Source: JACKII01 sp041687435
GTDB taxonomy: Bacteria > Pseudomonadota > Alphaproteobacteria > Bin95
Length of the DNA: 64,000 bases
Direction: 5' to 3'
Assembly (NCBI GenBank): GCA_041687435.1
Contig: JAWLBX010000018.1
Location: 1 to 64,000, forward strand
Positions within the stretch are counted from its first letter, which is position 1; every line of letters starts with the position of its first letter. A model generated the notes under the pieces. That model was not told where the DNA came from, ran no database searches, and saw only the letters and a program-made list of their open reading frames with translations. This document shows positions 7,504 to 15,963 of the stretch, piece after piece. The position numbers and the translations under genes were made by a program.

Positions 7504-8442
7504 TTAGCCGTAGTACAGGCCAACGGTGTGTTCCGCCTCTGCGAAAAACAGCCAACGCTCGAACAGCACACCAATGCCGGCGGATAGTAGCGCGCAGATC
7601 GACAGCATCATGCCAATCGCATTACCGCCAATAAGCAGCATGAGCAATGCCGCAATCAACGGAACACCGAATGTCAACAGTTGCACCAGCCTGCGCAGCC
7701 GTTTGGCATGGTCGCGCGCAACCCGGAACACCATTTCCTTTTGCAGATAGTTGGGGTTGGTGTGCGGCGGTTCCAAGGGGCGGACGCGACCCAAATGGCC
7801 AAGCCCGGTCGCGGTTTCGCGTGTGCTCGCCGGTATTTCGCCATCGACGGCGCGCCAGTACAACACCTTTGCAACCCACGCAGCGGCGGCTGCCAGCAGC
7901 ATCAGCCAAACAAAGACATCGTGTTCGGCCTTGAACAGATACGATACCGTGTTCAGCGCCGCTGCACCGGTCAGCAGGGCCAGCAGCATATAGTTCGGTG
8001 CGGTCAACGGCGTATGCCACTGGCGGATCGGCTTCAGCGAGGCATAGATCATGGCGGTACAATAGACCGTTACACCCGCCGCGATAGCCGCTAGAACCCC
8101 GGCAATCGCGTAGATATGCGCCAAGTCTTCCAGAAATACCCAGCCGATAAACAGCAGTGCCGCCGGCATATAGGTCAGGATCGCCATGACCCCTTCCCGG
8201 CTCAGCCAGGAGGTTTTCCACTGACTGAGAGCCCGCCAGGCACGTTCGGGATGGCCAAGGTGGAACGTGGACGACAGGAGCCCCGCCGTCACCAGCCCCA
8301 GAGCCAGGGCAAGGCCGACCCCACCGACCCAGCGGTCTGCAGGCAACAGGCCGAAGGCGCCGAACAGCCCCATCAGGGCGAGCAGGCCATAGCCCGCACC
8401 GGAAGCCGTGGTGAAAAAGATAATGGATACTGCTGGATGCAT
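7504..8442 (-). CDS. DmsC-like membrane anchor (orphan)
   Basis: A 312-residue protein with about eight membrane helices. It begins MHPAVSIIFFTTASGAGYGLL and has STFHLGHPERAWRALSQWKTSWLSREG (read in parts, about residues 60-86), the signature of DmsC-family anchors, whose conserved HLG-x-P-x-RAWRA and SWLSREG segments bind quinol in DMSO-reductase complexes. A charged cytosolic segment (about 205-245, ending QKEMVFRVARDHAKRLRRL) precedes the last helices. No DmsA or DmsB subunit lies nearby: the neighbours are NfuA and a TPP enzyme. It may serve a distant molybdoenzyme/ferredoxin pair. A hairpin-rich 221-base leader precedes it. Confidence 0.85.
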   Translation of the reverse strand: MHPAVSIIFFTTASGAGYGLLALMGLFGAFGLLPADRWVGGVGLALALGLVTAGLLSSTFHLGHPERAWRALSQWKTSWLSREGVMAILTYMPAALLFIGWVFLEDLAHIYAIAGVLAAIAAGVTVYCTAMIYASLKPIRQWHTPLTAPNYMLLALLTGAAALNTVSYLFKAEHDVFVWLMLLAAAAAWVAKVLYWRAVDGEIPASTRETATGLGHLGRVRPLEPPHTNPNYLQKEMVFRVARDHAKRLRRLVQLLTFGVPLIAALLMLLIGGNAIGMMLSICALLSAGIGVLFERWLFFAEAEHTVGLYYG

Positions 8443-8663
8443 CGCGCCTGCACCGCCCTTGGAAAAAGCGTCGGGATGGAAGGCAGCGCCGGAACGCGCA
8501 TTGCCCGCCTGCCTTTATGGCAGGCGAGGGAAGCCATTGGCAATGTCGTCGGTGCCTCGCAGGCGGCAAATGGGCTTCCCACCCATTGCGCGAATTCCTT
8601 CCTTGCCTGCCTTGTCATCGCGAAAATCGTTCCCGACCAAATCCGCTTGCCTGCCGAATTCGT
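8443..8663. other. Spacer with two hairpins upstream of dmsC-like gene
   Basis: CGCCTGCC (8506-8513) and GGCAGGCG (8519-8526) form a perfect 8-bp stem with a 5-base loop. Just beside it, GGGAAGCC near 8528 and GGCTTCCC near 8575 form the ends of a larger imperfect inverted repeat. The spacer lies between the stop of the TPP enzyme and the start of the dmsC-like gene, both on the minus strand, so it may hold the terminator of the first and a leader of the second. Confidence 0.4.
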
Positions 8664-10337
8664 CTAGCGCCGCAGGATATAGGGCCAGGGATTGACTTCA
8701 GTCGCCAGATCGACGGGCACTTCGATCAAGGTTGGCCCGGTGTTGGGCAGCGCCGTCTTGATGGCCGCTTCCAGTTCCCCAGAATCGCCGGCGCGGGCGT
8801 AGGTGACACCATAAGCCTTTGCCAGCACCTCAAAATCCGGATTGACGAAGTCGCTGGCGATCGTTCGGCCGTCAAAGTTGGTGATCTGATCGCGGCGGAC
8901 ATTGCCAAAGGCGTTGTTGTTAAACAGCACGGTGATCAGGGAAATCCCCTCCTTCACCGCCGTCGACAACTCGCTTGCGCCATAGAGGAAACCGCCGTCG
9001 CCGGTCACCGCGACCACCGGCACATCCGGACGGCCGGCCTTGACGCCCAGCGAGGTCATGAAGCCATAGCCGAGATTGCCCTGAAAGCCGCTGGTGATGT
9101 AGGTGCGCGGCTCGAACACATCCCATGCGAAGAAACTGGCATAGCCGGCCTGCGTCAGTTCTTCGGCAAAGATGCCGTTGCGCGGCAGCGCCCGCCGGAT
9201 GGCTTCCAGAAACCCGACATGCGGCTGAACCGCGGCAATGGCCTGGCTGGCGGTGGCGCGGGCGCGCTCCAGCCGGCCAAGGTCTTTGGACGCTGGGGCG
9301 GCGCCTTGATCCAACGCTTGCAGCAGCGCAGCCGTGCCTTCGCGCGAATCGGCCACCACCGGCACATGCGGAACGAGGCGTTCCATTTCTGCCTCGTCAA
9401 TGTCGATGCGGATCAAATGCGGCGGCACCTCCGGCTCTACCACCCGGCTGTTCATGCCGGACCAGCGCATGTAGATCATCTCCAGCCGGCTGCCGATGCC
9501 GATGACGAGATCGGTTTCCTCCCACAATTGCCAAGCCGCATAGCTGGACATGGCAAGCGGATGATCGGCCGGCACGATGCCGCGGCCGCCGCGGAACGCG
9601 GTCACGGGCGCGTTCAGCTTTTCCGCCAGCGCCATCACCTCCGCCTGGGCATGGCGGGCACCGGAGCCGACCATAATCAGCGGCCGCTCCGCCTTGCGGG
9701 CAAGGTCGGCGGCCTTGGCAATCGCGTCCGCATCGACTTCCGGCAATGGTTCCGGCTGCAGTGCCGCCATCGGCGTCACCTGACCTTCCGCCGCCATGTC
9801 ATCCCAGCACATTTCGATCAGCGCCGGGCCGCGACGGCCGGAGAGCATGGCCTGAAATGCCTCCGCAACGATGCGCGGCGCATCTTCCGGCTTCTCGATC
9901 CGGGCAGTGTATTTGCAGAGGCGGGCAACGGTGCCCTGCTGGTCCGGTATTTCGTGCAGGTGGCCGCGGCCACCTTCAAGGAAGGCGCTGGGAACCTGGC
10001 CAGTGATGCAAAGCACCGGCTGGTTCGTGCCCCAGGCGGTGCAGAGCGCCGCCATGGTGTTGAGCACGCCCGGCCCCGGCACCACGCTATAGACGCCAAC
10101 CTTGCCGGTCGCCTGCGCATACCCGAATGCCATATAGGCGGTGGCCTGCTCGTGCCGGGCGCCGTAGGTGCGGATCTTGTCCGTGTTCTTGGCCAGGGCA
10201 TCCATCACCGGATAGGTTTGCACGCCCGGCAAGGCAAACACGGTATCCACGCCATGATCGATCAGCGCTTGAACAATCGCCGCGCCGCCCGTCATCGTCT
10301 GGGTTGCCGCGGTCTGGGTGCTGGCAGGGTCGGTCAT
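8664..10337 (-). CDS. Thiamine pyrophosphate-dependent enzyme (acetolactate synthase-like)
   Basis: A 557-residue protein with the three-domain POX/AHAS architecture. The N-terminal PYR domain has ALPGVQTYPVMDAL and the catalytic glutamate in RHEQATAYMAFGYA (about residues 60-73). A central domain follows (about 205-330), and the C-terminal PP domain has the cofactor motif GDGGFLYGASELSTAV...NNNAFGN (about 435-470). Family members include acetolactate synthase, benzoylformate decarboxylase and oxalyl-CoA decarboxylase; the reaction cannot be read. The start at 10337 (MTDPASTQTA) has GAGGAAA upstream. The open frame continues upstream without homology. No small regulatory subunit gene is adjacent, arguing against the biosynthetic IlvB. 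Confidence 0.85.
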   Translation of the reverse strand: MTDPASTQTAATQTMTGGAAIVQALIDHGVDTVFALPGVQTYPVMDALAKNTDKIRTYGARHEQATAYMAFGYAQATGKVGVYSVVPGPGVLNTMAALCTAWGTNQPVLCITGQVPSAFLEGGRGHLHEIPDQQGTVARLCKYTARIEKPEDAPRIVAEAFQAMLSGRRGPALIEMCWDDMAAEGQVTPMAALQPEPLPEVDADAIAKAADLARKAERPLIMVGSGARHAQAEVMALAEKLNAPVTAFRGGRGIVPADHPLAMSSYAAWQLWEETDLVIGIGSRLEMIYMRWSGMNSRVVEPEVPPHLIRIDIDEAEMERLVPHVPVVADSREGTAALLQALDQGAAPASKDLGRLERARATASQAIAAVQPHVGFLEAIRRALPRNGIFAEELTQAGYASFFAWDVFEPRTYITSGFQGNLGYGFMTSLGVKAGRPDVPVVAVTGDGGFLYGASELSTAVKEGISLITVLFNNNAFGNVRRDQITNFDGRTIASDFVNPDFEVLAKAYGVTYARAGDSGELEAAIKTALPNTGPTLIEVPVDLATEVNPWPYILRR

Positions 10338-10440
10338 GGGCGATGTTTCCTCAACAAGGGCGTTGGCTGACGGTTTGAGCCACAGCCTACACCAATCGTT
10401 CTCCCTGTCGCCTCGCTTTTCCGCCCCCGCGCGATCCGCC

Positions 10441-11190
10441 TCAAACGTGCAGGCGTTTGGCGATAGTGTCCGCAACCGCGGCCAATTCCGAACTATCGCG
10501 CCGGCGCGGGCGCGGCACCGTAACCGGGATATCTGCTGCGACGCCGGCAGGCGATCCCGCCAGCACCACCACCCGGTCGGCCAGGAACGCAGCTTCGGCG
10601 ATATCGTGGGTAACAAATACCGCCGCAGCACCGCTCGCCTGCCAGATGCGGCCAAGCTCGTCCTGCAAGTGTTTGCGGGTGATGGCATCGACAGCGCTGA
10701 ACGGCTCGTCCATCAGCAGGATCGCCGGCCGCACCGCCAACGCCCGGGCAATGCCGACGCGCTGGGCCTGACCGCCGGAAAGCTGATGCGGCCAGCGTTG
10801 GGCAAAGTCAGTCAGGCCGGTTAGCGCCAGGGCATCGCGAACCCGCGCCTCTGCCTCGCCCTTATCGAGCGCGAGCGCCTTCAGGCCGAGCGCCACGTTG
10901 CCGGCGACCCGCCGCCAGGGCAACAGCCGGCTATCCTGGAACACCACCGCACGGTGGCGCCGATCGGACGCGGGTGGCGCGTGTACGCGGACCGCGCCAC
11001 CTTCCGGCTCCAGCAGGCCGGCAACGGCACGCAGCAGGGTGGACTTGCCGACGCCGGAGCTGCCGACGACACAGACAAACTCGCCGTCCTGGATCGCCAG
11101 CGACGTGTTTCGCAGCACCGGCGCGAGCGCGTTCGGATGGCGGAGCGTAACGCGGTCCACTTCGACCACGGGATGGGCTAGGGGCGCCAT
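10441..11190 (-). CDS. ABC transporter ATP-binding protein (nitrate/sulfonate/taurine type)
   Basis: A 249-residue ATPase. Walker A is GSSGVGKST (about residues 43-51), the ABC signature is LSGGQAQR (about 137-144), Walker B is ILLMDEPFSAVD (about 157-168), and the switch histidine lies in FVTHDIAEAAF. It belongs to the SsuB/TauB/NrtD group by the overall layout and by its partners. It is the last gene of a three-gene importer operon and overlaps the permease by 13 bases. I prefer the ATG at 11190 over a TTG 12 bases upstream. Substrate is not determinable: taurine, alkanesulfonate, nitrate or a pyrimidine precursor are all possible. Confidence 0.9.
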   Translation of the reverse strand: MAPLAHPVVEVDRVTLRHPNALAPVLRNTSLAIQDGEFVCVVGSSGVGKSTLLRAVAGLLEPEGGAVRVHAPPASDRRHRAVVFQDSRLLPWRRVAGNVALGLKALALDKGEAEARVRDALALTGLTDFAQRWPHQLSGGQAQRVGIARALAVRPAILLMDEPFSAVDAITRKHLQDELGRIWQASGAAAVFVTHDIAEAAFLADRVVVLAGSPAGVAADIPVTVPRPRRRDSSELAAVADTIAKRLHV

Positions 11191-11996
11191 TGCAGTACCC
11201 AATTCTCAAAGTGGACAAATGCGAAATCGCAGAGGGCGTAAACTGCAGAGATGGCGAACATATAGATCACCACTGCCTCATAGGCGCCGACACCCGCGGC
11301 CGAGTTCATTTCCTGCCCCATGCCTGGCACACCCAGCAATTCGGCGGCAATCAGTGCCATCCAGGCTTGGCCGACGCCGGTGCGGAAGCCGGAGAGCATG
11401 CCGGGGGCTGCCGCGGGCAATGTGACTGTCAGGCTTTGACGCCACCAGCTGCCGTGACCGAACGCGCGCGCCAACTCATAATAGCGCGGATCGACGCCGC
11501 GAATGGCGGCATAGGTGGCAAAATAGTTCACCCAGAAAACGCCGATCGCGATGACGAAGGCGGCGCCAGCATGGCTGACCTGAAACCAGGCAATCGCAAA
11601 TACAACCCAGGCCAGTGGCGGAATTGGGCGCAGAATGCGGGCCAGATAGGCGTGAACGTCCTCAAACATGGCATTGGTCGCAGCGGCGAACCCAATGGCC
11701 ATGCCGAGCGCTGTTCCAATGCCCAGACCCCACGCATAATGGATCAGGCTGGAGCCAATAGCGGGCAACAACCGCCCGCTAGCCCCCTCCTCCCATAGCG
11801 TCTGCGGCAACAAGAACGGGTCTGGCATGGTGCCCGCGCCGGTCCACTCGAATTGGTACGAGGCTTTCCAGAGTGCGATGAATGCCAGCACGCCGCCTAT
11901 GCCCAGCAACACGCGGCGCGGCAGTTGCGGCCAGCGCCAGCGCATGCTCTCGCTGCGCCGGGTCGCCCGCGCCGACTCTTCGGCAAGCGTCCCCAT
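11178..11996 (-). CDS. ABC transporter permease
   Basis: A 272-residue inner-membrane permease with about six helices. A charged N-terminus (residues 1-25, rich in Arg) is followed by the first helix (LLGIGGVLAFIALW). The BPD_transp_1 EAA-like loop is YYELARAFGHGSWWRQSLTVTLP (about 170-192, read in part), followed by GMLSGFRTGVGQAWMALIAAELL, typical of SsuC/TauC/NrtB permeases. The ATG at 11996 lies 3 bases before the stop of the binding-protein gene, so the operon is translated in sequence. Confidence 0.9.
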   Translation of the reverse strand: MGTLAEESARATRRSESMRWRWPQLPRRVLLGIGGVLAFIALWKASYQFEWTGAGTMPDPFLLPQTLWEEGASGRLLPAIGSSLIHYAWGLGIGTALGMAIGFAAATNAMFEDVHAYLARILRPIPPLAWVVFAIAWFQVSHAGAAFVIAIGVFWVNYFATYAAIRGVDPRYYELARAFGHGSWWRQSLTVTLPAAAPGMLSGFRTGVGQAWMALIAAELLGVPGMGQEMNSAAGVGAYEAVVIYMFAISAVYALCDFAFVHFENWVLQWRP

Positions 11997-11999
11997 GGC

Positions 12000-13013
12000 C
12001 TAGTTCACCCCTGCCGTGGCGGATTTGTAGAAGCTGGTATCGAACAGGGCGTCGAGGTCGACCCTCGTTGTCAACGTGCCGACGTCCGCCTGATAATCAT
12101 GCATCGTGCGGGTGCCGGGTATGATGTACTCCGGGTCGGCGAGGAACGCAGCCTGGCTGTTCTTCAACGCCTGCACCACCACGCCCTTCGGCATGCGCCC
12201 GCCGCCGACATACTTGCCGACCGCCGCAGCAGAACCTTCCGGATCGGAACGCAGTTTTTCGGTCGCGCGGATCTGGGCGGCGACCATGGCCTGCACCAAG
12301 TGCGGTGCGCGCGCGATCAGCGCCTCGCGAACCGCCAGCACGGCGCCCGGCTGACCGGGGAACAGCTCCGAGCCCCCGGCAACGACTTTGGCCCCATCGA
12401 CTTTGTCGAGCGTCAGCGCAACGACCGGTTCCAAAATAGCCGCACCATCCACCGCGCCGGTCAGCAAGGCCTGCTGGACCTGCGCCGCGCCCTGATAGAC
12501 TACGTCAATGGAATCCCTGGAGATGCCAAGCTGGCGTTCCACCCAATAATGCAGCACCGTCTCCGGCACCGAGCCGAGCGGGAAGGTGGAGATCACCGGC
12601 TTGCGGCCATGCTTTTCCGTAAAGGCTGCGAAAGCGGTCTCAGGCGGCCCGGCCTCGAACGCATCGGCGAGGCTCGGCAGTCCAATAACGCTGATCTGCT
12701 CGACTGTGCTGGAGGCGACGACCTTCAGATCCACCCCCTTGCCGCGGGCCACCATGGCCGGGCCGATGCCGAAATGGGCAACATCGAGTTGCCCGGCTAG
12801 CAGCGCCTGCACCATGGCCGGGCCGTTCTGGAACTGGATCAGCTTCGGCTCAATCCCGGCATCGGCAAGCCAGCCCTCCTCCAGCGCGAGAAACACCTGA
12901 GACACGGGCAAGATCGGCATATACCCGATTTCGAGGGTTTCCGCTGCCGCGGGGCGGATCAGGGTGGTCACAGCGAGGGCGGCTGCCGCTACGGCGCCTA
13001 TCCAACAGGTCAT
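12000..13013 (-). CDS. ABC transporter periplasmic substrate-binding protein
   Basis: A 337-residue exported protein and first gene of the importer operon. A Sec signal peptide covers residues 1-24 (WIGAVAAAALAVTTLI, cleavage after PAAA). The mature part begins ETLEIGYMPILPVSQVFLALEEG (read in part) and has QALLAGQLDVAHFGIGPAMVARG (about 70-92), the usual lobe-1 pattern of the SsuA/TauA/NrtA (NMT1/THI5-like) family, then GSVPETVLHYWVE and GAVDGAAILEPV. The family binds taurine, sulfonates, nitrate, bicarbonate or thiamine precursors; the residues visible do not settle which. Confidence 0.88.
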   Translation of the reverse strand: MTCWIGAVAAAALAVTTLIRPAAAETLEIGYMPILPVSQVFLALEEGWLADAGIEPKLIQFQNGPAMVQALLAGQLDVAHFGIGPAMVARGKGVDLKVVASSTVEQISVIGLPSLADAFEAGPPETAFAAFTEKHGRKPVISTFPLGSVPETVLHYWVERQLGISRDSIDVVYQGAAQVQQALLTGAVDGAAILEPVVALTLDKVDGAKVVAGGSELFPGQPGAVLAVREALIARAPHLVQAMVAAQIRATEKLRSDPEGSAAAVGKYVGGGRMPKGVVVQALKNSQAAFLADPEYIIPGTRTMHDYQADVGTLTTRVDLDALFDTSFYKSATAGVN

Positions 13014-13386
13014 AGCTCGGTCCTTGAGGCTGGAGCATCGAATTTAATCAGACAAATGTGGAATTTTTCCTGAAAAACTGCAATATATCCAATTTAATTA
13101 GGATATTTTCCATAAAACACGTGCACAATGCGAATTAAATACCGTTACGCAGCAAAACAGGAGCAACCAGCAATGCCGCCGGCAGCCAACTGGAAAATCC
13201 TTCATGATGACCGGGTCACGGTAAATGCTCTGTGTGCGCTGGCCGCCGGCGGTCCGCCACGCGCTGCCTCTGGCTGCCATGCGCCGCGGTCAATAGCATC
13301 GGATACAGCATCAGCACTGGCCAAGCCGGGCTTAGCGTCTTATAGAAACCATCTTGGCACGATCATTCACGTTAGAGAGTACCCTG
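13014..13386. other. AT-rich divergent regulatory region
   Basis: This 373-base region separates the ABC importer (minus) from DAHP synthase (plus). Its left part is markedly AT-rich (about 13040-13140). TTTTTC (13064-13069) and GAAAAA (13072-13077) form a perfect inverted repeat with a 2-base centre, and an imperfect palindrome built on ATCC...GGAT lies just after it (about 13087-13104). Either could be an operator for the importer. The right half shows no convincing gene; open frames there lack ribosome sites and family features. Confidence 0.45.
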
Positions 13387-14766
13387 ATGTCTACGTCCTG
13401 GAGCCCTGCGAGCTGGCGCACGAAGCCGATTCGGCAGGTGCCGGACTATCCGGACGCCGAAGCGCTGGCCGCGGCGGAGAACACGCTGCGCGGCATGCCT
13501 CCGCTGGTCTTTGCTGGTGAGGCGCGCAACCTGAAAACGGCCCTGGCCGATGTGGCGGAAGGCAGAGCGTTCCTGCTGCAAGGCGGCGACTGCGCCGAGA
13601 GCTTTGCCGAGTTCGGTGCCGACAAGATTCGCGACAGTTTCCGCGTGCTGCTGCAAATGGCCGTGGTGCTGACCTATGGCGCTGCCATGCCGGTGGTGAA
13701 GGTCGGCCGCATGGCTGGGCAATACGCCAAGCCTCGCTCGTCCGACACGGAAACCCAGGACGACGTGACCCTTCCCAGCTACCGCGGCGACATTATCAAC
13801 GGGATGGAGTTCACCGAGGCCGAGCGCACGCCGGACCCGCAGCGGATGGTGCAGAGCTACAATCAGGCATCGGCCACGCTGAACCTGCTGCGCGCATTCG
13901 CCCAGGGTGGCTATGCCGACCTGCACAAAGTGCACCAGTGGAACCTGGATTTCGTCAGCCAGAGCCCGCAATCGGCGCGCTATCAGGAACTGGCGGACCG
14001 GCTGTCCGAAACACTGGACTTCATGGCCGCCTGCGGTCTGACCAGCGCGACCACGCCGCAGATCCGCGAAACCCCATTCTACACCAGCCACGAGGCGCTG
14101 TTGCTTTCCTACGAGGAGCCACTGACGCGTGTCGATAGCACCTCCGGCGACTGGTACGATTGTTCGGCCCACATGCTGTGGATCGGCGACCGTACCCGGC
14201 AGGCGGATGGCGCCCATGTGGAATTCCTGCGTGGCGTCAAGAATCCGCTCGGCCTGAAATGCGGGCCGTCGCTGGCGCCGGACGACCTGCTGCGCCTAAT
14301 CGATACGCTGAACCCGCAGAATGAAGCCGGCCGCCTGACCCTGATCGCCCGCATGGGCTCGGACAAGGTGGAGGAAGCCTTGCCGCCGCTGATCCGTGCC
14401 GTTCAACGCGAAGGCCGCAAGGTGGTCTGGTCCTGCGATCCCATGCACGGCAACACCATCACCGCCGGCAGCTTCAAGACGCGCCCGTTCGAGCGCATTC
14501 TGGCGGAGGTGCGGGGCTTCTTTGCCGTGCACCGGGCCGAAGGCACGCACCCTGGCGGTGTCCATATCGAGATGACCGGCCAGAACGTGACGGAATGTCT
14601 GGGCGGTGCACAGGCAATCAGCGAGAAAACGCTGGCCGACCGCTACCACACCCATTGCGACCCGCGCCTGAACGCCTCTCAATCGCTGGAACTGGCCTTC
14701 CTGTTGGCCGAACAGCTAAAAGAAGAAAGGCGCTACGGCAGCGTGCCGATGGCGGCGCGCGCCTAA
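13387..14766 (+). CDS. Class II 3-deoxy-7-phosphoheptulonate (DAHP) synthase
   Basis: A 459-residue enzyme of the plant/Mycobacterium-type class II DAHP synthases. It catalyses the first step of the shikimate pathway, joining phosphoenolpyruvate and erythrose 4-phosphate. Visible signatures: SWSPASWR at the N-terminus, LLQGGDCAESFAEF (about residues 63-76), KVGRMAGQYAKPRS (about 104-117), SGDWYDCSAHMLWIGDRTRQ (about 253-272), and WSCDPMHGNT with a metal-binding histidine (about 350-359). The ATG at 13387 is chosen because homologues begin with a short tail before SWSP. Its 18-base gap to the next gene suggests co-transcription with the NAD-salvage pair. Confidence 0.95.
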   Translation: MSTSWSPASWRTKPIRQVPDYPDAEALAAAENTLRGMPPLVFAGEARNLKTALADVAEGRAFLLQGGDCAESFAEFGADKIRDSFRVLLQMAVVLTYGAAMPVVKVGRMAGQYAKPRSSDTETQDDVTLPSYRGDIINGMEFTEAERTPDPQRMVQSYNQASATLNLLRAFAQGGYADLHKVHQWNLDFVSQSPQSARYQELADRLSETLDFMAACGLTSATTPQIRETPFYTSHEALLLSYEEPLTRVDSTSGDWYDCSAHMLWIGDRTRQADGAHVEFLRGVKNPLGLKCGPSLAPDDLLRLIDTLNPQNEAGRLTLIARMGSDKVEEALPPLIRAVQREGRKVVWSCDPMHGNTITAGSFKTRPFERILAEVRGFFAVHRAEGTHPGGVHIEMTGQNVTECLGGAQAISEKTLADRYHTHCDPRLNASQSLELAFLLAEQLKEERRYGSVPMAARA

Positions 14767-14784
14767 CCTCGGCTGGGGGTTCCT

Positions 14785-15957
14785 GTGAGCGAATTCAAGT
14801 CCGCGAACGGGGATCCCGTTCGCCCCCATGTGGACGACGTTCCACGCTACACGGATGCATACTTCCGCAAGAGCAAGGCTGTGGTTGGCCGGTTCGGCGA
14901 TGTGCCAGTCACCTATGCCGTGTTCATGCGGCGGCCTGTGGTATGCTGCCCACGGGTGACGACCGAATGGCTGGAGGCCATCGCCCAAAGTCGCGGCGTC
15001 ACCTTCAACATCGAGTTGACACACGCAGAAGGGGAATGGGTCGGCGCTGGCGTGCCCCTGATGTATCTGAGCGGGCCGCTTTATCATCTGGTCGATCTCG
15101 AAACGCTCTATCTGCAAAAGCTGGGCGCGGCCTGTGTCGCGGCCTACAACGCCTATGAAATGTGCAAGGCGCTGCCACACGTCTCGTTCCTGGCGATGGA
15201 TGCGCGCCACTGCGCCGGCACCGACATGGCCGACCTAATGGCCTATGCCGCCAGCGTCGGTTCGGCCGCGGCCAAGCGGGAGGTTGGGGCAGCCGGTTTC
15301 ATCGGCAACGCCACCGACGCGACCGCACACTATTTTGGTCAACCGGTTGGTTTCGGCACCATGCCGCACGCCCTGATCGGCTATGCCGGATCGACCCTGC
15401 GCGCCGCCCAAATGTTCAACGAAACCCACCCGGATGATAACTTGACCGTTTTGGTGGATTATTACGGGCGGGAAGTTAGCGATTCCTTGGAGGTGTGCCG
15501 GGCATTTCCGCAAATGGCAGCGGAAGGCCGACTTGCCTTCCGGCTGGATACGCACAGCGGCCGCTATGTGGAAGGATTGGATACTCAATCGTCCTATGCG
15601 GTGCTGGATCGCAAGGCGCCGGAAACCATCCGGCAGTTCCGCACCGGCACGGAGCTGCGCTATCTGAACGGCACCGGCGTATCCGCCGCCGCCGTTTGGC
15701 ATCTGCGCGAGAAATTGGATGAAGCCGGCTTTCCCAACGCCAAGATCGTAGCGTCGTCCGGCTTCAGTGTCGAAAAATGCCGGGCCTTTGCTATCGCCAA
15801 CGCGCCGGTAGACCTGATCGGCACCGGCTCCTTCCTGCCGGAACGGTGGGTGGAAACCTATGCCACCGCCGATATCATCGAATACGACAGCAAACCCAGT
15901 GTCAAAGTTGGCCGTGAGTTCCTGCTGCGCCAGCGCGCCGCCCATGGAGCGGAATAG
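14785..15957 (+). CDS. pncB: Nicotinate phosphoribosyltransferase
   Basis: A 390-residue protein beginning MSEFKSANGDPV at a GTG codon with GGGGGT upstream. Family features include DAYFRKSKAVV near the N-terminus, AMDARHCAGTDMADLMAYAAS (read in part, about 134-154) and, in the catalytic barrel, GFIGNATDATAHYFG and GTMPHALIGYAG (about 170-200), corresponding to the FxGTSN and GTMAHS motifs of nicotinate phosphoribosyltransferases. It makes nicotinate mononucleotide from nicotinate and PRPP. NAD synthetase starts 6 bases later, so the two act in the same pathway and probably in the same transcript. The conserved GTS is NAT here, a variation worth noting. Confidence 0.85.
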   Translation: MSEFKSANGDPVRPHVDDVPRYTDAYFRKSKAVVGRFGDVPVTYAVFMRRPVVCCPRVTTEWLEAIAQSRGVTFNIELTHAEGEWVGAGVPLMYLSGPLYHLVDLETLYLQKLGAACVAAYNAYEMCKALPHVSFLAMDARHCAGTDMADLMAYAASVGSAAAKREVGAAGFIGNATDATAHYFGQPVGFGTMPHALIGYAGSTLRAAQMFNETHPDDNLTVLVDYYGREVSDSLEVCRAFPQMAAEGRLAFRLDTHSGRYVEGLDTQSSYAVLDRKAPETIRQFRTGTELRYLNGTGVSAAAVWHLREKLDEAGFPNAKIVASSGFSVEKCRAFAIANAPVDLIGTGSFLPERWVETYATADIIEYDSKPSVKVGREFLLRQRAAHGAE

Positions 15958-15963
15958 AGAACC

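Noticed and set aside
8517..10370. 617-codon plus-strand open frame over the TPP enzyme
   Set aside because: No domain or ribosome site; the minus-strand TPP enzyme fully explains the region.
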